Part shown: in pieces, positions 45,062 to 53,990 of the stretch | Numbering within the stretch: the stretch's first letter is position 1 | How the letters are laid out: every line of letters begins with the position of its first letter | DNA from: Pseudomonas matsuisoli | GTDB taxonomy: Bacteria; Pseudomonadota; Gammaproteobacteria; Pseudomonadales; Pseudomonadaceae | Reading direction: 5' to 3' | DNA: 64,000 nucleotides | Assembly: GCF_014647635.1 (NCBI RefSeq) | Contig: NZ_BMPO01000004.1 | Span: 434,001 to 498,000, forward strand | Made by a program: the position numbers and the translations under genes | Notes under the pieces: generated by a model | What the model was told of the DNA's origin: nothing | The model's input: the letters and a program-made list of their open reading frames with translations, nothing else | The model's database searches: none

Positions 45062-45883
45062 TCAACGTTCGAAAGGCCCTTGGGCGGTAAACGCCCCTCC
45101 CTGATAGATCCTGTTGGGATCATCCGCCGCCGGCTCCGGCTGGGCTTCAACGTTCTCGCGAAAAGGCCGGGAACTGTCCTGCGGTGTGAAACCCAGGGAC
45201 TGAGCCAGGTGATTGTCCCACCAGACGCCGTCGTTATCCGACATCCCATAGACAACCGTATGGCCGACGTTTGGCGCGGTGAGTGCGCAACGGAGAAGTT
45301 CGGTCAGGTCCCGGTAGCTTAGCCAGGTGTGCATCATCCGGCGGTTCTGCGGTTCCGGGAAGGACGAGCCAATACGGATGCTGACGGTCTCAATCCCGTA
45401 GCGGTCGAAATAGAAACTGGCGAGATCCTCACCGTAGGATTTGGACAATCCGTAATAGCCATCGGGACGACGCGGCGCGTTGGCATCGATCGTTTCGGTT
45501 TGCTTGTAGAAACCGATGACGTGGTTAGAGCTGGCGAATACGACACGCTTCACCCCATGGCGGCGCGCGGCTTCGTAGATATGGTAGGTGCCGCAGATGT
45601 TCGGCCCGAGGATGTCTTCGAACGAATGCTCGGTGGACACGCCGCCGAAATGCAGGACCGCATCGCAGCCTTCGACCAGCCGGTCGACCGCTTGCTTATC
45701 GGCCAGATCACAGATAACGACTTCTTCGTGCGGCCCTTTCGCCGGGGCCATGTCGGCGATGTCGGAAAGGCGCAGGATCCGAGTGAAGGGGCGCAAGCGC
45801 TCACGCAACACCTTGCCCAAGCCTCCGGCGGCCCCTGTCAGCAGAAGACGCTCGAATACGACGCCGTCATTGCTATCCGTCAT
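45062..45883 (-). CDS. udh: Uronate dehydrogenase
   Basis: A 273-residue short-chain dehydrogenase of the Udh type. The NAD-binding motif TGAAGGLGKVLRERL is at about 16-30. The catalytic pair is Tyr144 and Lys148 (YYGLSKSYGEDL), and HFGGVSTEHSFEDILGPNI and FASSNHVIGFYKQTETID match P. syringae and P. putida Udh. It oxidises D-galacturonate or D-glucuronate with NAD to the aldarolactone. It is the first gene of the udh-lactonase-dctPQM operon. GAGGG lies 8 bp before the ATG. Confidence 0.94.
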   Translation of the reverse strand: MTDSNDGVVFERLLLTGAAGGLGKVLRERLRPFTRILRLSDIADMAPAKGPHEEVVICDLADKQAVDRLVEGCDAVLHFGGVSTEHSFEDILGPNICGTYHIYEAARRHGVKRVVFASSNHVIGFYKQTETIDANAPRRPDGYYGLSKSYGEDLASFYFDRYGIETVSIRIGSSFPEPQNRRMMHTWLSYRDLTELLRCALTAPNVGHTVVYGMSDNDGVWWDNHLAQSLGFTPQDSSRPFRENVEAQPEPAADDPNRIYQGGAFTAQGPFER

Positions 45884-45914
45884 GGCGAAACCCTCGACTT
45901 ATTGTTGTTATCTG

Positions 45915-45928
45915 TCGTCATATGACGA
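45915..45928. promoter_or_regulatory. Perfect 14-bp palindrome, candidate operator of udh
   Basis: TCGTCATATGACGA is its own reverse complement. It lies 32 bp before the udh ATG, right where transcription from the candidate udh promoter should start, a common place for a repressor. The outer TCGT...ACGA agrees with the T.GT...AC.A half-site rule of GntR-family regulators, though the spacing is wider than FadR's. Confidence 0.55.
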
Positions 45929-45935
45929 GCGAAAG

Positions 45936-45965
45936 ATAGTGTGGCGTCAGGCTCTGACCTGTCAA
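45936..45965 (-). promoter_or_regulatory. Candidate sigma-70 promoter of the udh operon
   Basis: On the minus strand, TTGACA (45965-45960) is a perfect -35. An 18-bp spacer leads to CACTAT (45941-45936), a weak -10. The predicted start falls next to the 14-bp palindrome. Confidence 0.4.
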
Positions 45966-46095
45966 CAAGGATCAGGGCCTTCGACATCCATCGCAGCTAA
46001 GTGGCTATAAAATTCGAAAGGCGCGACTGTCGCGATACGACTATGGTCGTAATCAGGCGAAAGGTATTTGTTTCCGCCAAAAAGGGGTTTGCGTG

Positions 46096-46119
46096 CAGTT
46101 GTACGATGACGTATAACTG
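46096..46119. promoter_or_regulatory. 24-bp imperfect palindrome, candidate operator of kdgD
   Basis: CAGTTGTACG (46096-46105), a 4-nt centre, then CGTATAACTG (46110-46119). The arms match at nine of ten positions. It lies 41 bp before the kdgD ATG. TCGTACAA, present here on the minus strand, also occurs upstream of the GntR-family gene near 39178-39186. Confidence 0.5.
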
Positions 46120-46159
46120 TCGCCACGTTCACTCACCAGCAAAAAAAGGTCTTCGCACA

Positions 46160-47071
46160 ATGAGCCCACAAGAACTGAAGTCCATCCTGTCTTCCGGCCT
46201 ACTGTCTTTCCCAATCACCGACTTTGACCAAAATGGTGATTTCCGCGCCGACACCTATGCCCGTCGCCTGGATTGGTTGGCGCCGTATGGTGCCAGTGCG
46301 CTGTTCGCCGCAGGCGGCACGGGTGAGTACTTCTCGCTGGAGCAGAAAGAGTTCTCCGACATCATCCGCGTCGCGGTCAACACCTGCAAAGGGCAAGTGC
46401 CGATTCTCGCCGGCGCCGGTGGCCCGACCCGTACCGCAATTGCTTTCGCTCAAGAGGCTGAGCGCCAAGGCGCAGCCGGTATCCTGTTGCTGCCACATTA
46501 CTTGACCGAAACCTGCCAGGAAGGCTTGATCGCCCACGTCGAGGCGGTATGTAAGTCCGTCAAGTTCGGTGTCGTCGTTTACAACCGTAACGTTTGCAAG
46601 CTGACGCCCGAGAGCCTTGAAATCCTCGCCGAGCGTTGCCCGAACCTGATCGGCTTCAAGGACGGTGTCGGTGACATCGAGCCGATGGTCGCCATCCGTC
46701 GTCGCCTGGGTGACCGCTTCACGTACCTGGGTGGCCTGCCAACGGCTGAAGTCTATGCAGCGGCATACAAGGCTATGGGCGTCCCTGTCTATTCGTCCGC
46801 TGTGTTCAACTTCATTCCGAAGACCGCGATCGACTTCTACAACGCTATCGCGAAAGACGACCATGAAACCGTTGGCCGTCTGATCGACGATTTCTTCCTG
46901 CCGTACCTCGACATCCGTAACCGCCGTGGCGGCTACGCGGTGAGCATCGTGAAGGCGGGCGCCAAGATCGCTGGCTACGACGCGGGCCCTGTCCGCGCGC
47001 CGTTGGCCGACCTGACCGGCGAAGAAGTCGAAATGCTTGCCGCGCTGATGAAGAAGCTCGGCCCGCAGTAA
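46160..47071 (+). CDS. kdgD: 5-dehydro-4-deoxyglucarate dehydratase
   Basis: A 303-residue enzyme of the DHDPS/NAL aldolase superfamily. Schiff-base Lys167 is in [11 protein letters not shown] and Tyr141 in [24 protein letters not shown] is the carboxylate-binding loop and [15 protein letters not shown] is KdgD-specific. It dehydrates and decarboxylates 5-dehydro-4-deoxyglucarate to 2-oxoglutarate semialdehyde. ATG 46160 gives the family length; 53 in-frame codons upstream run through the operator region and are not coding. It is divergent from udh. Confidence 0.95.
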   Translation: MSPQELKSILSSGLLSFPITDFDQNGDFRADTYARRLDWLAPYGASALFAAGGTGEYFSLEQKEFSDIIRVAVNTCKGQVPILAGAGGPTRTAIAFAQEAERQGAAGILLLPHYLTETCQEGLIAHVEAVCKSVKFGVVVYNRNVCKLTPESLEILAERCPNLIGFKDGVGDIEPMVAIRRRLGDRFTYLGGLPTAEVYAAAYKAMGVPVYSSAVFNFIPKTAIDFYNAIAKDDHETVGRLIDDFFLPYLDIRNRRGGYAVSIVKAGAKIAGYDAGPVRAPLADLTGEEVEMLAALMKKLGPQ

Positions 47072-47093
47072 GCGCTAGGTCGTAACGATGATG

Positions 47094-47122
47094 AAAGGCC
47101 GGGATAAACCCCGGCCTTTTTT
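47094..47122 (+). terminator. Intrinsic terminator of kdgD
   Basis: AAAGGCCGGG and CCCCGGCCTTTTTTG form a GC-rich stem of about 9 bp with an ATAAA loop, then six T. It lies 23 bp after the kdgD stop. Confidence 0.9.
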
Positions 47123-47200
47123 GTGGGTGACGATGTGGCGTAGGGGCTGTTGGCCTAAGAATGCAGTTGTTACCCAAACCGCGGTGTTGAGCATTCGAAC

Positions 47201-47330
47201 GCATTCGCGGGCAAGCGGATCGCCGCCCGGCCCGCTCCTACAGGGTACCGAGTATCGTCAGTATCCCGCGTTAGCTCACACGGCTTTTTGTAGGGGCGGG
47301 CCGGGCCGCGCTCGGCTTGCCCGCGAATGC
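47201..47330. repeat. Long inverted REP pair in the kdgD-lacI gap
   Basis: GCATTCGCGGGCAAGC (47201) is inverted as GCTTGCCCGCGAATGC ending at 47330. The inner GCTCCTACA faces TGTAGGGGCG. The 361-bp gap 47072-47432 otherwise holds only the kdgD terminator and the promoter of the LacI-family gene. Confidence 0.8.
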
Positions 47331-47432
47331 GGCCTCATGGCCACCACACTGGCCGTGGCTGCCTACGCCTACACAAAATCGGCACACCCGTTAAGATGTG
47401 GGCCTTCTCTCTGAACGGCGCAGCTGTTGGCC

Positions 47433-48479
47433 ATGGCAAAACGACCTAGCAAGGAATTGTCCTCGCCCTGTTTGCCAGGGGGCCACGCAGCACCGACCTT
47501 GATCGACGTAGCCAAGCTCGCGGGCGTTTCGCCTATCACCGTCTCGCGTGCCCTCAATCGGCCCGAGATTGTTAGCGACGCGGCGCGCGCGAAGGTACTC
47601 GAAGCGGTCAAGGCGACCGGCTATGTACCAAACATGCTGGCGGGTGGTCTTGCCTCGAACCGAAGCCGCCTAATCGCGATCTTCGTTCCAACCATCGCGC
47701 ACTCGATCTTTGCCGATACCGTACAAGCACTGATGGATCGCCTAGCATCGGCCGGGTATCAGACGATGATCGGTTTGACCGGCTATTCTGCCGAGCAGGA
47801 GGAACGCCTGCTCGGCGCGGTACTCGGCCGGCGTCCGGACGGTATCGTGCTGACCGGTACGCTGCACACGGAAGAGAGTCGCCAGCGTCTGGTCCAGGCG
47901 GGGATTCCGGTGGTGGAGTCCTGGGACCTTGGAGGCGAGCCGATCGACATGCAGGTCGGCTTTTCCCATGAGGCCGTAGGTCGATCCGTCGCCAATCACC
48001 TGCATGATCGTGGATACCAGAACATAGGCGTTGTGTCGGTCGATGACGCGCGAGCATTGAAGCGCGCCCGTGCGGTGATTGATCAGCTTCATGCAAAGGG
48101 CATCGAAAACGTGCCATTCGAGACGCTAAAAGCACCGGCAACGTTGTTGAGTGGTCGAGAAGGGCTTCGTCAAATGCTGGCGCGGGACGAATGCCCAGAT
48201 GCGATCGTTTGCAGTTCGGATACCGTCGCGCAAGGGGTATTGGCCGAAGCGGCTAGTCGGCAAATTCCGGTGCCTGCTTCGCTGGCGATCATTGGTTTCG
48301 GTGACTTGTCCTCCGCAGCGCATGTCCATCCGCCGCTCTCTACGGTCAGCGTCGACGGCGTCCGGATCGGGACGCGGGTCGCCGAAGCGCTGCTGCAACG
48401 TCTTCGAGACGAAGCGCCCGTCGCATCGCCGGTCAGCGTGGACACGGGTTTTCGGATCATCGATCGCGAGACCACCTGA
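47433..48479 (+). CDS. LacI family transcriptional regulator
   Basis: A 348-residue LacI/GalR regulator. The helix-turn-helix and hinge helix are at about 22-70 (TLIDVAKLAGVSPITVSRALNRPEIVSDAARAKV...), followed by a periplasmic-binding-protein-like sensor (SRLIAIFVPTIAHSIFADTVQAL...GFGDLSSAAHVHPPLSTVSVDG). It resembles the GntR (gluconate) subgroup of LacI regulators. Being just upstream of gudP-garD, with two identical palindromes in between, it is the likely repressor of those genes, released by an aldarate or a related acid. Confidence 0.9.
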   Translation: MAKRPSKELSSPCLPGGHAAPTLIDVAKLAGVSPITVSRALNRPEIVSDAARAKVLEAVKATGYVPNMLAGGLASNRSRLIAIFVPTIAHSIFADTVQALMDRLASAGYQTMIGLTGYSAEQEERLLGAVLGRRPDGIVLTGTLHTEESRQRLVQAGIPVVESWDLGGEPIDMQVGFSHEAVGRSVANHLHDRGYQNIGVVSVDDARALKRARAVIDQLHAKGIENVPFETLKAPATLLSGREGLRQMLARDECPDAIVCSSDTVAQGVLAEAASRQIPVPASLAIIGFGDLSSAAHVHPPLSTVSVDGVRIGTRVAEALLQRLRDEAPVASPVSVDTGFRIIDRETT

Positions 48480-48514
48480 CGAATGTCGTGTTTTCAGACA
48501 TCGTACCTCTTGAA

Positions 48515-48528
48515 TGATTGCGCAATCA
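48515..48528. promoter_or_regulatory. LacI-type operator, copy 1 (perfect palindrome)
   Basis: TGATTGCGCAATCA, a perfect 14-bp palindrome with the central CG typical of LacI-family operators. It lies 36 bp after the regulator gene stop and 66 bp upstream of an identical copy. Confidence 0.8.
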
Positions 48529-48580
48529 GCGTAAAGTAAGGGCGTCGACCTCTAATGCACGGCGCGCTCTGGCCTGCGCT

Positions 48581-48594
48581 TGATTGCGCAATCA
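48581..48594. promoter_or_regulatory. LacI-type operator, copy 2 (perfect palindrome)
   Basis: A second exact copy of TGATTGCGCAATCA, 66 bp centre to centre from the first and 246 bp before the gudP-like ATG. The spacing would allow a dimer pair to loop DNA or flank a promoter. Confidence 0.8.
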
Positions 48595-48839
48595 TCTGCT
48601 TCTATGCGCGCCGATGCGAACACCATAAAAAGGACAACAATGTGAATAGCCGATCCGTACCCGCAGTGATAGCTCGCCCTTCATTGATCCTTTCCAGCTC
48701 GCAACGCGCAGGCGCGCTGAGCCGGCATAACGGCGCCTCCCCAGGCTAATCATTCCCAACAGCAAGCTCTGGTCCGTACGTTCCGTCCACGTGCGGCAGC
48801 CCCGTTCATCCACAAAAACAAGTTTCAAGGTGAAAGGTT
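48595..48839 (+). other. Long leader before the gudP-like gene
   Basis: About 245 bp separate the second operator from the MFS gene. A 64-codon frame at 48555-48749 has no recognisable sequence or good ribosome-binding site, and I see no terminator. The stretch may be an untranslated leader. Confidence 0.35.
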
Positions 48840-50198
48840 ATGAATGACGTACGGCAGACTCGCGTCCGCTATTTGATATTGCTGATGTTGTTTCTCGTCA
48901 CAACGATCAACTATGCCGACCGCGCAACGATCTCCATCGCCGGTTCGAGCATGCAGAAGGACTTGGGCATCGATGCGGTAACGCTCGGCTATATCTTCTC
49001 CGCGTTCGGCTGGGCGTATGTACTCGGCCAAATTCCGGGTGGCTGGCTGCTCGACCGCTTCGGCTCGAAGCGGGTGTATGCCGGTGGCATTTTCATTTGG
49101 TCCTTCTTCACGTTGCTGCAAGGCTTCGTCGGCATGATGCCGATGGCGTGGGCAGTCGTGACGCTGTTCGTCCTGCGCTTCTGTGTCGGGTTCGCCGAAG
49201 CACCGTCCTTCCCAGGTAACGCGCGTATCGTGGCGGCGTGGTTCCCCACTGCGGAGCGGGGTACGGCTTCGGCCATCTTCAATTCGGCGCAGTACTTCGC
49301 AACCGCGTTGTTCGCACCCTTCATGGGCTGGCTGGTATTCACTTACGGCTGGGAGCACGTGTTCGTGGTGATGGGTGTGCTCGGTATCGTCTTCGCCGGT
49401 ATCTGGATGAAAACGATCTATAACCCGAAGGATCACCCAAAGGCCAATGCTGCCGAAGTCGCCCACATCGAAGCGAATGGGGGACTGGTCGATATGGATC
49501 AATCCAACCAAGGCAACAATGGCCCGAAGTGGCACTATATCGGGCAGTTACTGAAAAACCGCATGATGGTCGGCATCTACCTTGGCCAGTACTGCATCAA
49601 TGCGATCACCTACTTCTTCCTGACCTGGTTCCCGGTGTATCTGGTGCAAGAGCGCGGCATGACGATCCTGAAAGCCGGCATCATCGCGTCGCTCCCTGCA
49701 ATCATGGGCTTCGTCGGTGGCGTGCTGGGCGGCATCATTTCCGACTGGCTGCTGCGCCGCGGCAACAGCCTGACGCTCTCGCGCAAGCTCCCCATCGTCT
49801 GCGGTCTTTTGTTGTCGACGACAATGGTGTTCTGTAACTACGTCGACGCTGAGTGGATGGTCGTAGGCTTCATGACCCTTGCCTTCTTCGGCAAAGGCCT
49901 GGGCGCCTTGGGCTGGGCCGTAATGTCCGATGCGTCACCGAAGCAAATCGCCGGCTTGTCGGGTGGACTGTTCAATACATTCGGCAACATTGCATCCATC
50001 ACCACACCGATCATTATCGGGTACATCATCAGTGCAACCGGCTCGTTCCGTTGGGCGCTGGTTTACGTCGGTGCGAACGCATTGGTCGCGGTGTTCAGCT
50101 ACCTGTTCATCGTTGGCAAGATCCAACGCGTCGAATTGCGCGATGAAAGTGGCAACAAGATTTCCGAGCAATCGTCGGCATCGCCCGTATCAGCTTGA
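48840..50198 (+). CDS. gudP: MFS aldarate transporter (GudP/GarP-like, ACS family)
   Basis: A 452-residue protein with 12 TM segments. RVRYLILLMLFLVTTINYADRATISIAGSSMQKDLGID is the anion:cation symporter (ACS) N-terminus shared by GudP and GarP. GWAYVLGQIPGGWLLDRFGSKRVY is the loop 2-3 motif and RFCVGFAEAPSFPGNARIVAAWFPTAERGTASAIFNSAQY is a family-specific stretch. It should co-transport galactarate or glucarate with protons. AAAGG precedes the ATG. The garD gene follows after 31 bp, so they form an operon. Confidence 0.9.
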   Translation: MNDVRQTRVRYLILLMLFLVTTINYADRATISIAGSSMQKDLGIDAVTLGYIFSAFGWAYVLGQIPGGWLLDRFGSKRVYAGGIFIWSFFTLLQGFVGMMPMAWAVVTLFVLRFCVGFAEAPSFPGNARIVAAWFPTAERGTASAIFNSAQYFATALFAPFMGWLVFTYGWEHVFVVMGVLGIVFAGIWMKTIYNPKDHPKANAAEVAHIEANGGLVDMDQSNQGNNGPKWHYIGQLLKNRMMVGIYLGQYCINAITYFFLTWFPVYLVQERGMTILKAGIIASLPAIMGFVGGVLGGIISDWLLRRGNSLTLSRKLPIVCGLLLSTTMVFCNYVDAEWMVVGFMTLAFFGKGLGALGWAVMSDASPKQIAGLSGGLFNTFGNIASITTPIIIGYIISATGSFRWALVYVGANALVAVFSYLFIVGKIQRVELRDESGNKISEQSSASPVSA

Positions 50199-50229
50199 AA
50201 CCATCACATAACAAGAAAGGATTAGCCTC

Positions 50230-51786
50230 ATGCAGTTGATCGAACATCAGGATTCACCCCGCTACATCCACCTGCATCCAGACGACAACGTCGCGATCGT
50301 CATCAACGAGCAGGGGGTGGCTGCGGGCGGCCAGTTCCCGGATGGGCTGGTCACTGTCGAGGCAATCCCGCAAAGCCACAAGGTTTCGCTGGTGGATATC
50401 CCCGAAGGTGGCGCCGTGCTGCGTTACGGCACGGTCATCGGTTATGCGCTCAAGCGCATTCCGCAGGGCACCTGGGTCACCGAGCAATTGATCAACATTC
50501 CTGAAGCGCCGCTGTTGGATGGCTTGCCCATGGCCACGCTGAAAACGCCCGTGGCGGAGCCCCTCGAGGGCTACACGTTCGAAGGATTTCGTAATCCGGA
50601 CGGCACGGTGGGCACGCGCAATATCCTCGGTGTGACCACGACGGTGCAGTGTGTGACCGGGGTGCTCGAACATTGTGTCGAGCGCGTGCGTAAAGAACTG
50701 CTGCCGAAGTACCCGAATGTCGACGATGTGGTGGCGCTCACGCACAGCTATGGCTGCGGCGTCGCCATCAATGCGCCCGACGCCGTGGTGCCCATTCGTA
50801 CCTTGTACAACATCAGTCGGAACCCCAACCTGGGCGGCCAAGCCCTGGTGATTAGCTTGGGCTGCGAGAAGCTGCAGGCCACGCAGCTGATGGACGGCGA
50901 CTCGCTCACCAATGGCATGGACGAAGAGGATTGGCTGTTCCGCCTGCAAGACTCCAGTGCCGGTTTCGCCGGGATGGTCGAGCAAATCATGGAAATGATC
51001 GAAGTGCGCCTGAAGGTCCTGAATGAGCGGCGGCGGGAAACCTGTCCGGCCTCGGAGCTCGTCGTCGGGATGCAGTGCGGCGGGAGCGATGCGTTTTCCG
51101 GCGTCACCGCCAACCCGGCGCTCGGGGTTGCGTCCGACTTGCTGGTGCGCGCGGGGGCGACGGTGATGTTTTCCGAAAACACCGAAGTGCGGGACGGTAT
51201 CCATCTCTTGACGCCACGTGCGGCCAACACCGAGGTCGCAGAAGCATTGGTGCGGGAAATGGATTGGTACGACCGCTACCTTGAACGTGGCATGGCCGAT
51301 CGCAGCGCCAATACCACGCCGGGCAACAAGAAGGGCGGGCTGAACAATATCGTTGAAAAAGCCATGGGCTCGATCGCCAAATCGGGGTCCAGTCCGATTG
51401 CAGGCGTGGTCGCTCCAGGCGAACGCGTGCGTGGCAAAGGCTTGTACTACTGCGCCACCCCGGCCAGCGATTTCATCTGCGGGACGCTTCAGCTTGCAGC
51501 TGGGATGAACCTGCACATCTTCACCACTGGTCGGGGTACGCCGTATGGACTGGCGATGGTTCCCGTGATCAAGGTCGCGACACGTACTCAGTTGGCCGAG
51601 CGCTGGCCGGACTTGATCGATGTCGATGCTGGACGCGTGACATCAGGGCGTCTTTCGCTGGAAGAGCTGGGATGGGAGATATTCCAGCTGTACCTCGATG
51701 TGGCGAGCGGCAAGAAGCAAACCTGGGCCGAGAAACATCGGCTGCACAACGACCTGGTGCTGTTCAATCCGGCGCCCGTGACGTAA
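50230..51786 (+). CDS. garD: Galactarate dehydratase
   Basis: A 518-residue enzyme of the UxaA/GarD family. An N-terminal SAF-like domain (about 1-100: [14 protein letters not shown]...[16 protein letters not shown]) is followed by the large dehydratase domain with the Cys-containing motifs [29 protein letters not shown] and [22 protein letters not shown], which bind Fe2+. It converts galactarate to 5-dehydro-4-deoxy-D-glucarate, the KdgD substrate. AAAGGA precedes the ATG. Confidence 0.95.
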   Translation: MQLIEHQDSPRYIHLHPDDNVAIVINEQGVAAGGQFPDGLVTVEAIPQSHKVSLVDIPEGGAVLRYGTVIGYALKRIPQGTWVTEQLINIPEAPLLDGLPMATLKTPVAEPLEGYTFEGFRNPDGTVGTRNILGVTTTVQCVTGVLEHCVERVRKELLPKYPNVDDVVALTHSYGCGVAINAPDAVVPIRTLYNISRNPNLGGQALVISLGCEKLQATQLMDGDSLTNGMDEEDWLFRLQDSSAGFAGMVEQIMEMIEVRLKVLNERRRETCPASELVVGMQCGGSDAFSGVTANPALGVASDLLVRAGATVMFSENTEVRDGIHLLTPRAANTEVAEALVREMDWYDRYLERGMADRSANTTPGNKKGGLNNIVEKAMGSIAKSGSSPIAGVVAPGERVRGKGLYYCATPASDFICGTLQLAAGMNLHIFTTGRGTPYGLAMVPVIKVATRTQLAERWPDLIDVDAGRVTSGRLSLEELGWEIFQLYLDVASGKKQTWAEKHRLHNDLVLFNPAPVT

Positions 51787-52408
51787 CAGGCCTCTCAGTT
51801 GAAATCGCCTGCAAGCGAGCTTTTTGTAGGAGCTAGCTTGCTGACGATGCTTTTGGAAAGTGTGGCCCAGCCGGTAGGGTGGATAACTCGCGAAGCGATT
51901 ATCCACCGATGATTTTTTGGTGTTCACCGCTGCCTGGTGGAAAAGGCTTCGCCGTTTTCCACCCTACATTCTTTTAGGACGTGTGGCCCAGCGGCCCTTA
52001 TCCTGCCTAGTGCGTTCTGATTGCCGGTCTGCTGCCTGCAATATTGAATTCAGCTTGTGAAAGGGTGGTGACCTTGCGATCGCATTCGCGACCAAGGTCG
52101 CTCCTACACAGACCGTGTTGCGCGTTGGAGTGGCGTCATTCGCGCAGCACGCTTTCGTTCCATTTAAAGGTGCTGATATTTGAATGGCACGCCGGACGAG
52201 CTTTTGTAGGAGCCAACTTGCTGGCGAAGCGCTTGGGCGTCCAGTTCATTTACGTCGATCGCATCCGGTAAACGCGGGTCTATGCCAAGCCGCGCCGCGC
52301 TCGCAGCAGGCGCCGGTTCGATCTCAGCCCGAGGGCCGGTCCACCATGGCCCCCCACGCCCCAGAACGTTACACTCGGCGGCCCAGCCGATCGATCGCAG
52401 TGCCCGCC
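51787..52408. other. 622-bp gene-free stretch with REP elements before ilvA
   Basis: It holds single arms of the TGTAGGAGC..GCTTGCTGGCGA family (51825-51848 and 52205-52228) and a GTAGGGTGG...CCACCCTAC pair (51874-51967). A further arm, GCGACCAAGGTCGCTCCTACA, lies near 52088-52110. No coding sequence is evident. It marks the right edge of the sugar-acid block. Confidence 0.65.
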
Positions 52409-53923
52409 ATGCTCGAACAATACGTGAAGAAAATCCTCACCTCGCGCGTCTACGACGTCGCGGTGGAAACACCCCTGCAGCCTGCCCGCCAGCTCTCCGA
52501 GCGTTTGCGCAACGAGATTTTCCTCAAGCGCGAGGATCTGCAGCCAGTCTTCTCGTTCAAGGTTCGGGGTGCGTACAACAAGCTGGCGCAATTGAGTCCT
52601 GAAGAGCTTGCGCGCGGCGTCGTCACTGCGTCTGCGGGCAACCACGCACAGGGCTTGGCATTGGCGGCTAAACACATGGGCGTCAAGGCGACGATCGTGA
52701 TGCCGCGCACCACGCCGGAACTCAAGGTCCAGGGTGTTCGTTCGCGGGGCGGCAAGGTCGTGCTACACGGCGATGCATTCCCCGAAGCGCTGGCCCATTC
52801 GCTCAAGCTCGTCGAAGAGAAAGGCCTGGTCTATATCCACCCGTTTGACGATCCCCACGTGATTGCCGGACAAGGCACGGTGGCGATGGAGATCCTCAGG
52901 CAGCATCAAGGCCCTATCGACGCCATTTTTGTACCGGTCGGTGGCGGTGGCCTGATCGCTGGGATCGCGGCCTACGTGAAGTACCTGCACCCCGAAACCA
53001 AGGTCATCGGCGTCGAGCCGGAGGATTCCAATTGCCTGCAGCAAGCGCTTGCAGCAGGTGAGCGCGTGGTACTGCCGCAGGTAGGCATCTTCGCTGATGG
53101 TGTCGCGGTCGCACAGATCGGCCAGCATACGTTCGACCTCTGCAAGCATTACGTCGATGAAGTCATCACGGTCAGCAGCGATGAAATCTGCGCGGCGATC
53201 AAGGATATTTACGACGATACCCGCTCGATCACCGAGCCTGCGGGTGCACTGGCCGTGGCGGGTATCAAGCGTTACGTGAAGCGGGAAGTTGTCAGCGGGC
53301 AGGTGCTGGTGGGAATCGACTCCGGGGCCAACGTCAATTTCGACCGTCTGCGCCACGTCGCCGAGCGCGCGGAGCTGGGCGAGAAGCGCGAGGCCATCAT
53401 CGCCGTCACCATTCCCGAACGCCCTGGTAGTTTCAAAGCATTCTGCGAGGCCATCGGCAAACGCCAGATCACCGAGTTCAATTACCGCTACCACACGGAT
53501 AAGGACGCGCATATTTTCGTTGGCGTGCAGACTCACCCTGAAAGCGACCCACGCGATGCGCTGGTTGCCAGTCTCCGCGAGCAAGGTTTTCCGGTGCTCG
53601 ACCTGACGGATAACGAGCTGGCGAAGCTGCATATTCGCCATATGGTGGGCGGCCATTCCGACGCCGTGAGCGAAGAAATGGTATTGCGTTTCGAGTTTCC
53701 CGAGCGGCCTGGGGCCCTGTTCAACTTCCTGGCGAAACTGGGTGGGCACTGGAACATCACCATGTTCCATTACCGTAACCACGGCTCCGCAGATGGCCGC
53801 GTGGTGGCCGCCCTTCAGGTTCCCGAAGAAGAGCGCCATTTGGTGCCGACGGCGTTGGATGGGATCGGCTATCCGTATTGGGATGAGACGGATAACCCGG
53901 CTTATCGGCTGTTTCTGGCTTGA
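52409..53923 (+). CDS. ilvA: Threonine ammonia-lyase (threonine deaminase), biosynthetic
   Basis: A 504-residue PLP enzyme that turns threonine into 2-oxobutyrate for isoleucine synthesis. Schiff-base Lys51 is in QPVFSFKVRGAYNK; SAGNHAQGLA and VPVGGGGLIAGIAAYVK bind the cofactor. The C-terminal ~170 residues form two ACT-like regulatory domains (IAVTIPERPGSFKAFCEAIG and LRFEFPERPGALFNFLAKLGGHWNITMFHYRNHG) for isoleucine/valine control. The frame is open 75 codons upstream, but MLEQYVKKIL matches Pseudomonas IlvA. The ribosome-binding site is weak. Confidence 0.96.
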   Translation: MLEQYVKKILTSRVYDVAVETPLQPARQLSERLRNEIFLKREDLQPVFSFKVRGAYNKLAQLSPEELARGVVTASAGNHAQGLALAAKHMGVKATIVMPRTTPELKVQGVRSRGGKVVLHGDAFPEALAHSLKLVEEKGLVYIHPFDDPHVIAGQGTVAMEILRQHQGPIDAIFVPVGGGGLIAGIAAYVKYLHPETKVIGVEPEDSNCLQQALAAGERVVLPQVGIFADGVAVAQIGQHTFDLCKHYVDEVITVSSDEICAAIKDIYDDTRSITEPAGALAVAGIKRYVKREVVSGQVLVGIDSGANVNFDRLRHVAERAELGEKREAIIAVTIPERPGSFKAFCEAIGKRQITEFNYRYHTDKDAHIFVGVQTHPESDPRDALVASLREQGFPVLDLTDNELAKLHIRHMVGGHSDAVSEEMVLRFEFPERPGALFNFLAKLGGHWNITMFHYRNHGSADGRVVAALQVPEEERHLVPTALDGIGYPYWDETDNPAYRLFLA

Positions 53924-53990
53924 GCCCCGTTAAGCGGATCGCCGCCCGGGTGATAACCCAGGAACGCTTTAACGATCCGCTGACATTTCC

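Noticed and set aside
48555-48749. 64-codon frame between the LacI-type gene and gudP
   Set aside because: It overlaps an operator, has no ribosome-binding site and no similarity I recognise.
52184-52408. 75-codon upstream extension of ilvA
   Set aside because: It begins within a REP arm and the Pseudomonas IlvA sequence starts at MLEQYVKKIL.
39060-52408. Mobile element carrying the sugar-acid block
   Set aside because: No integrase, transposase, tRNA gene or direct-repeat attachment sites were seen; an island is still possible but cannot be called a mobile element.
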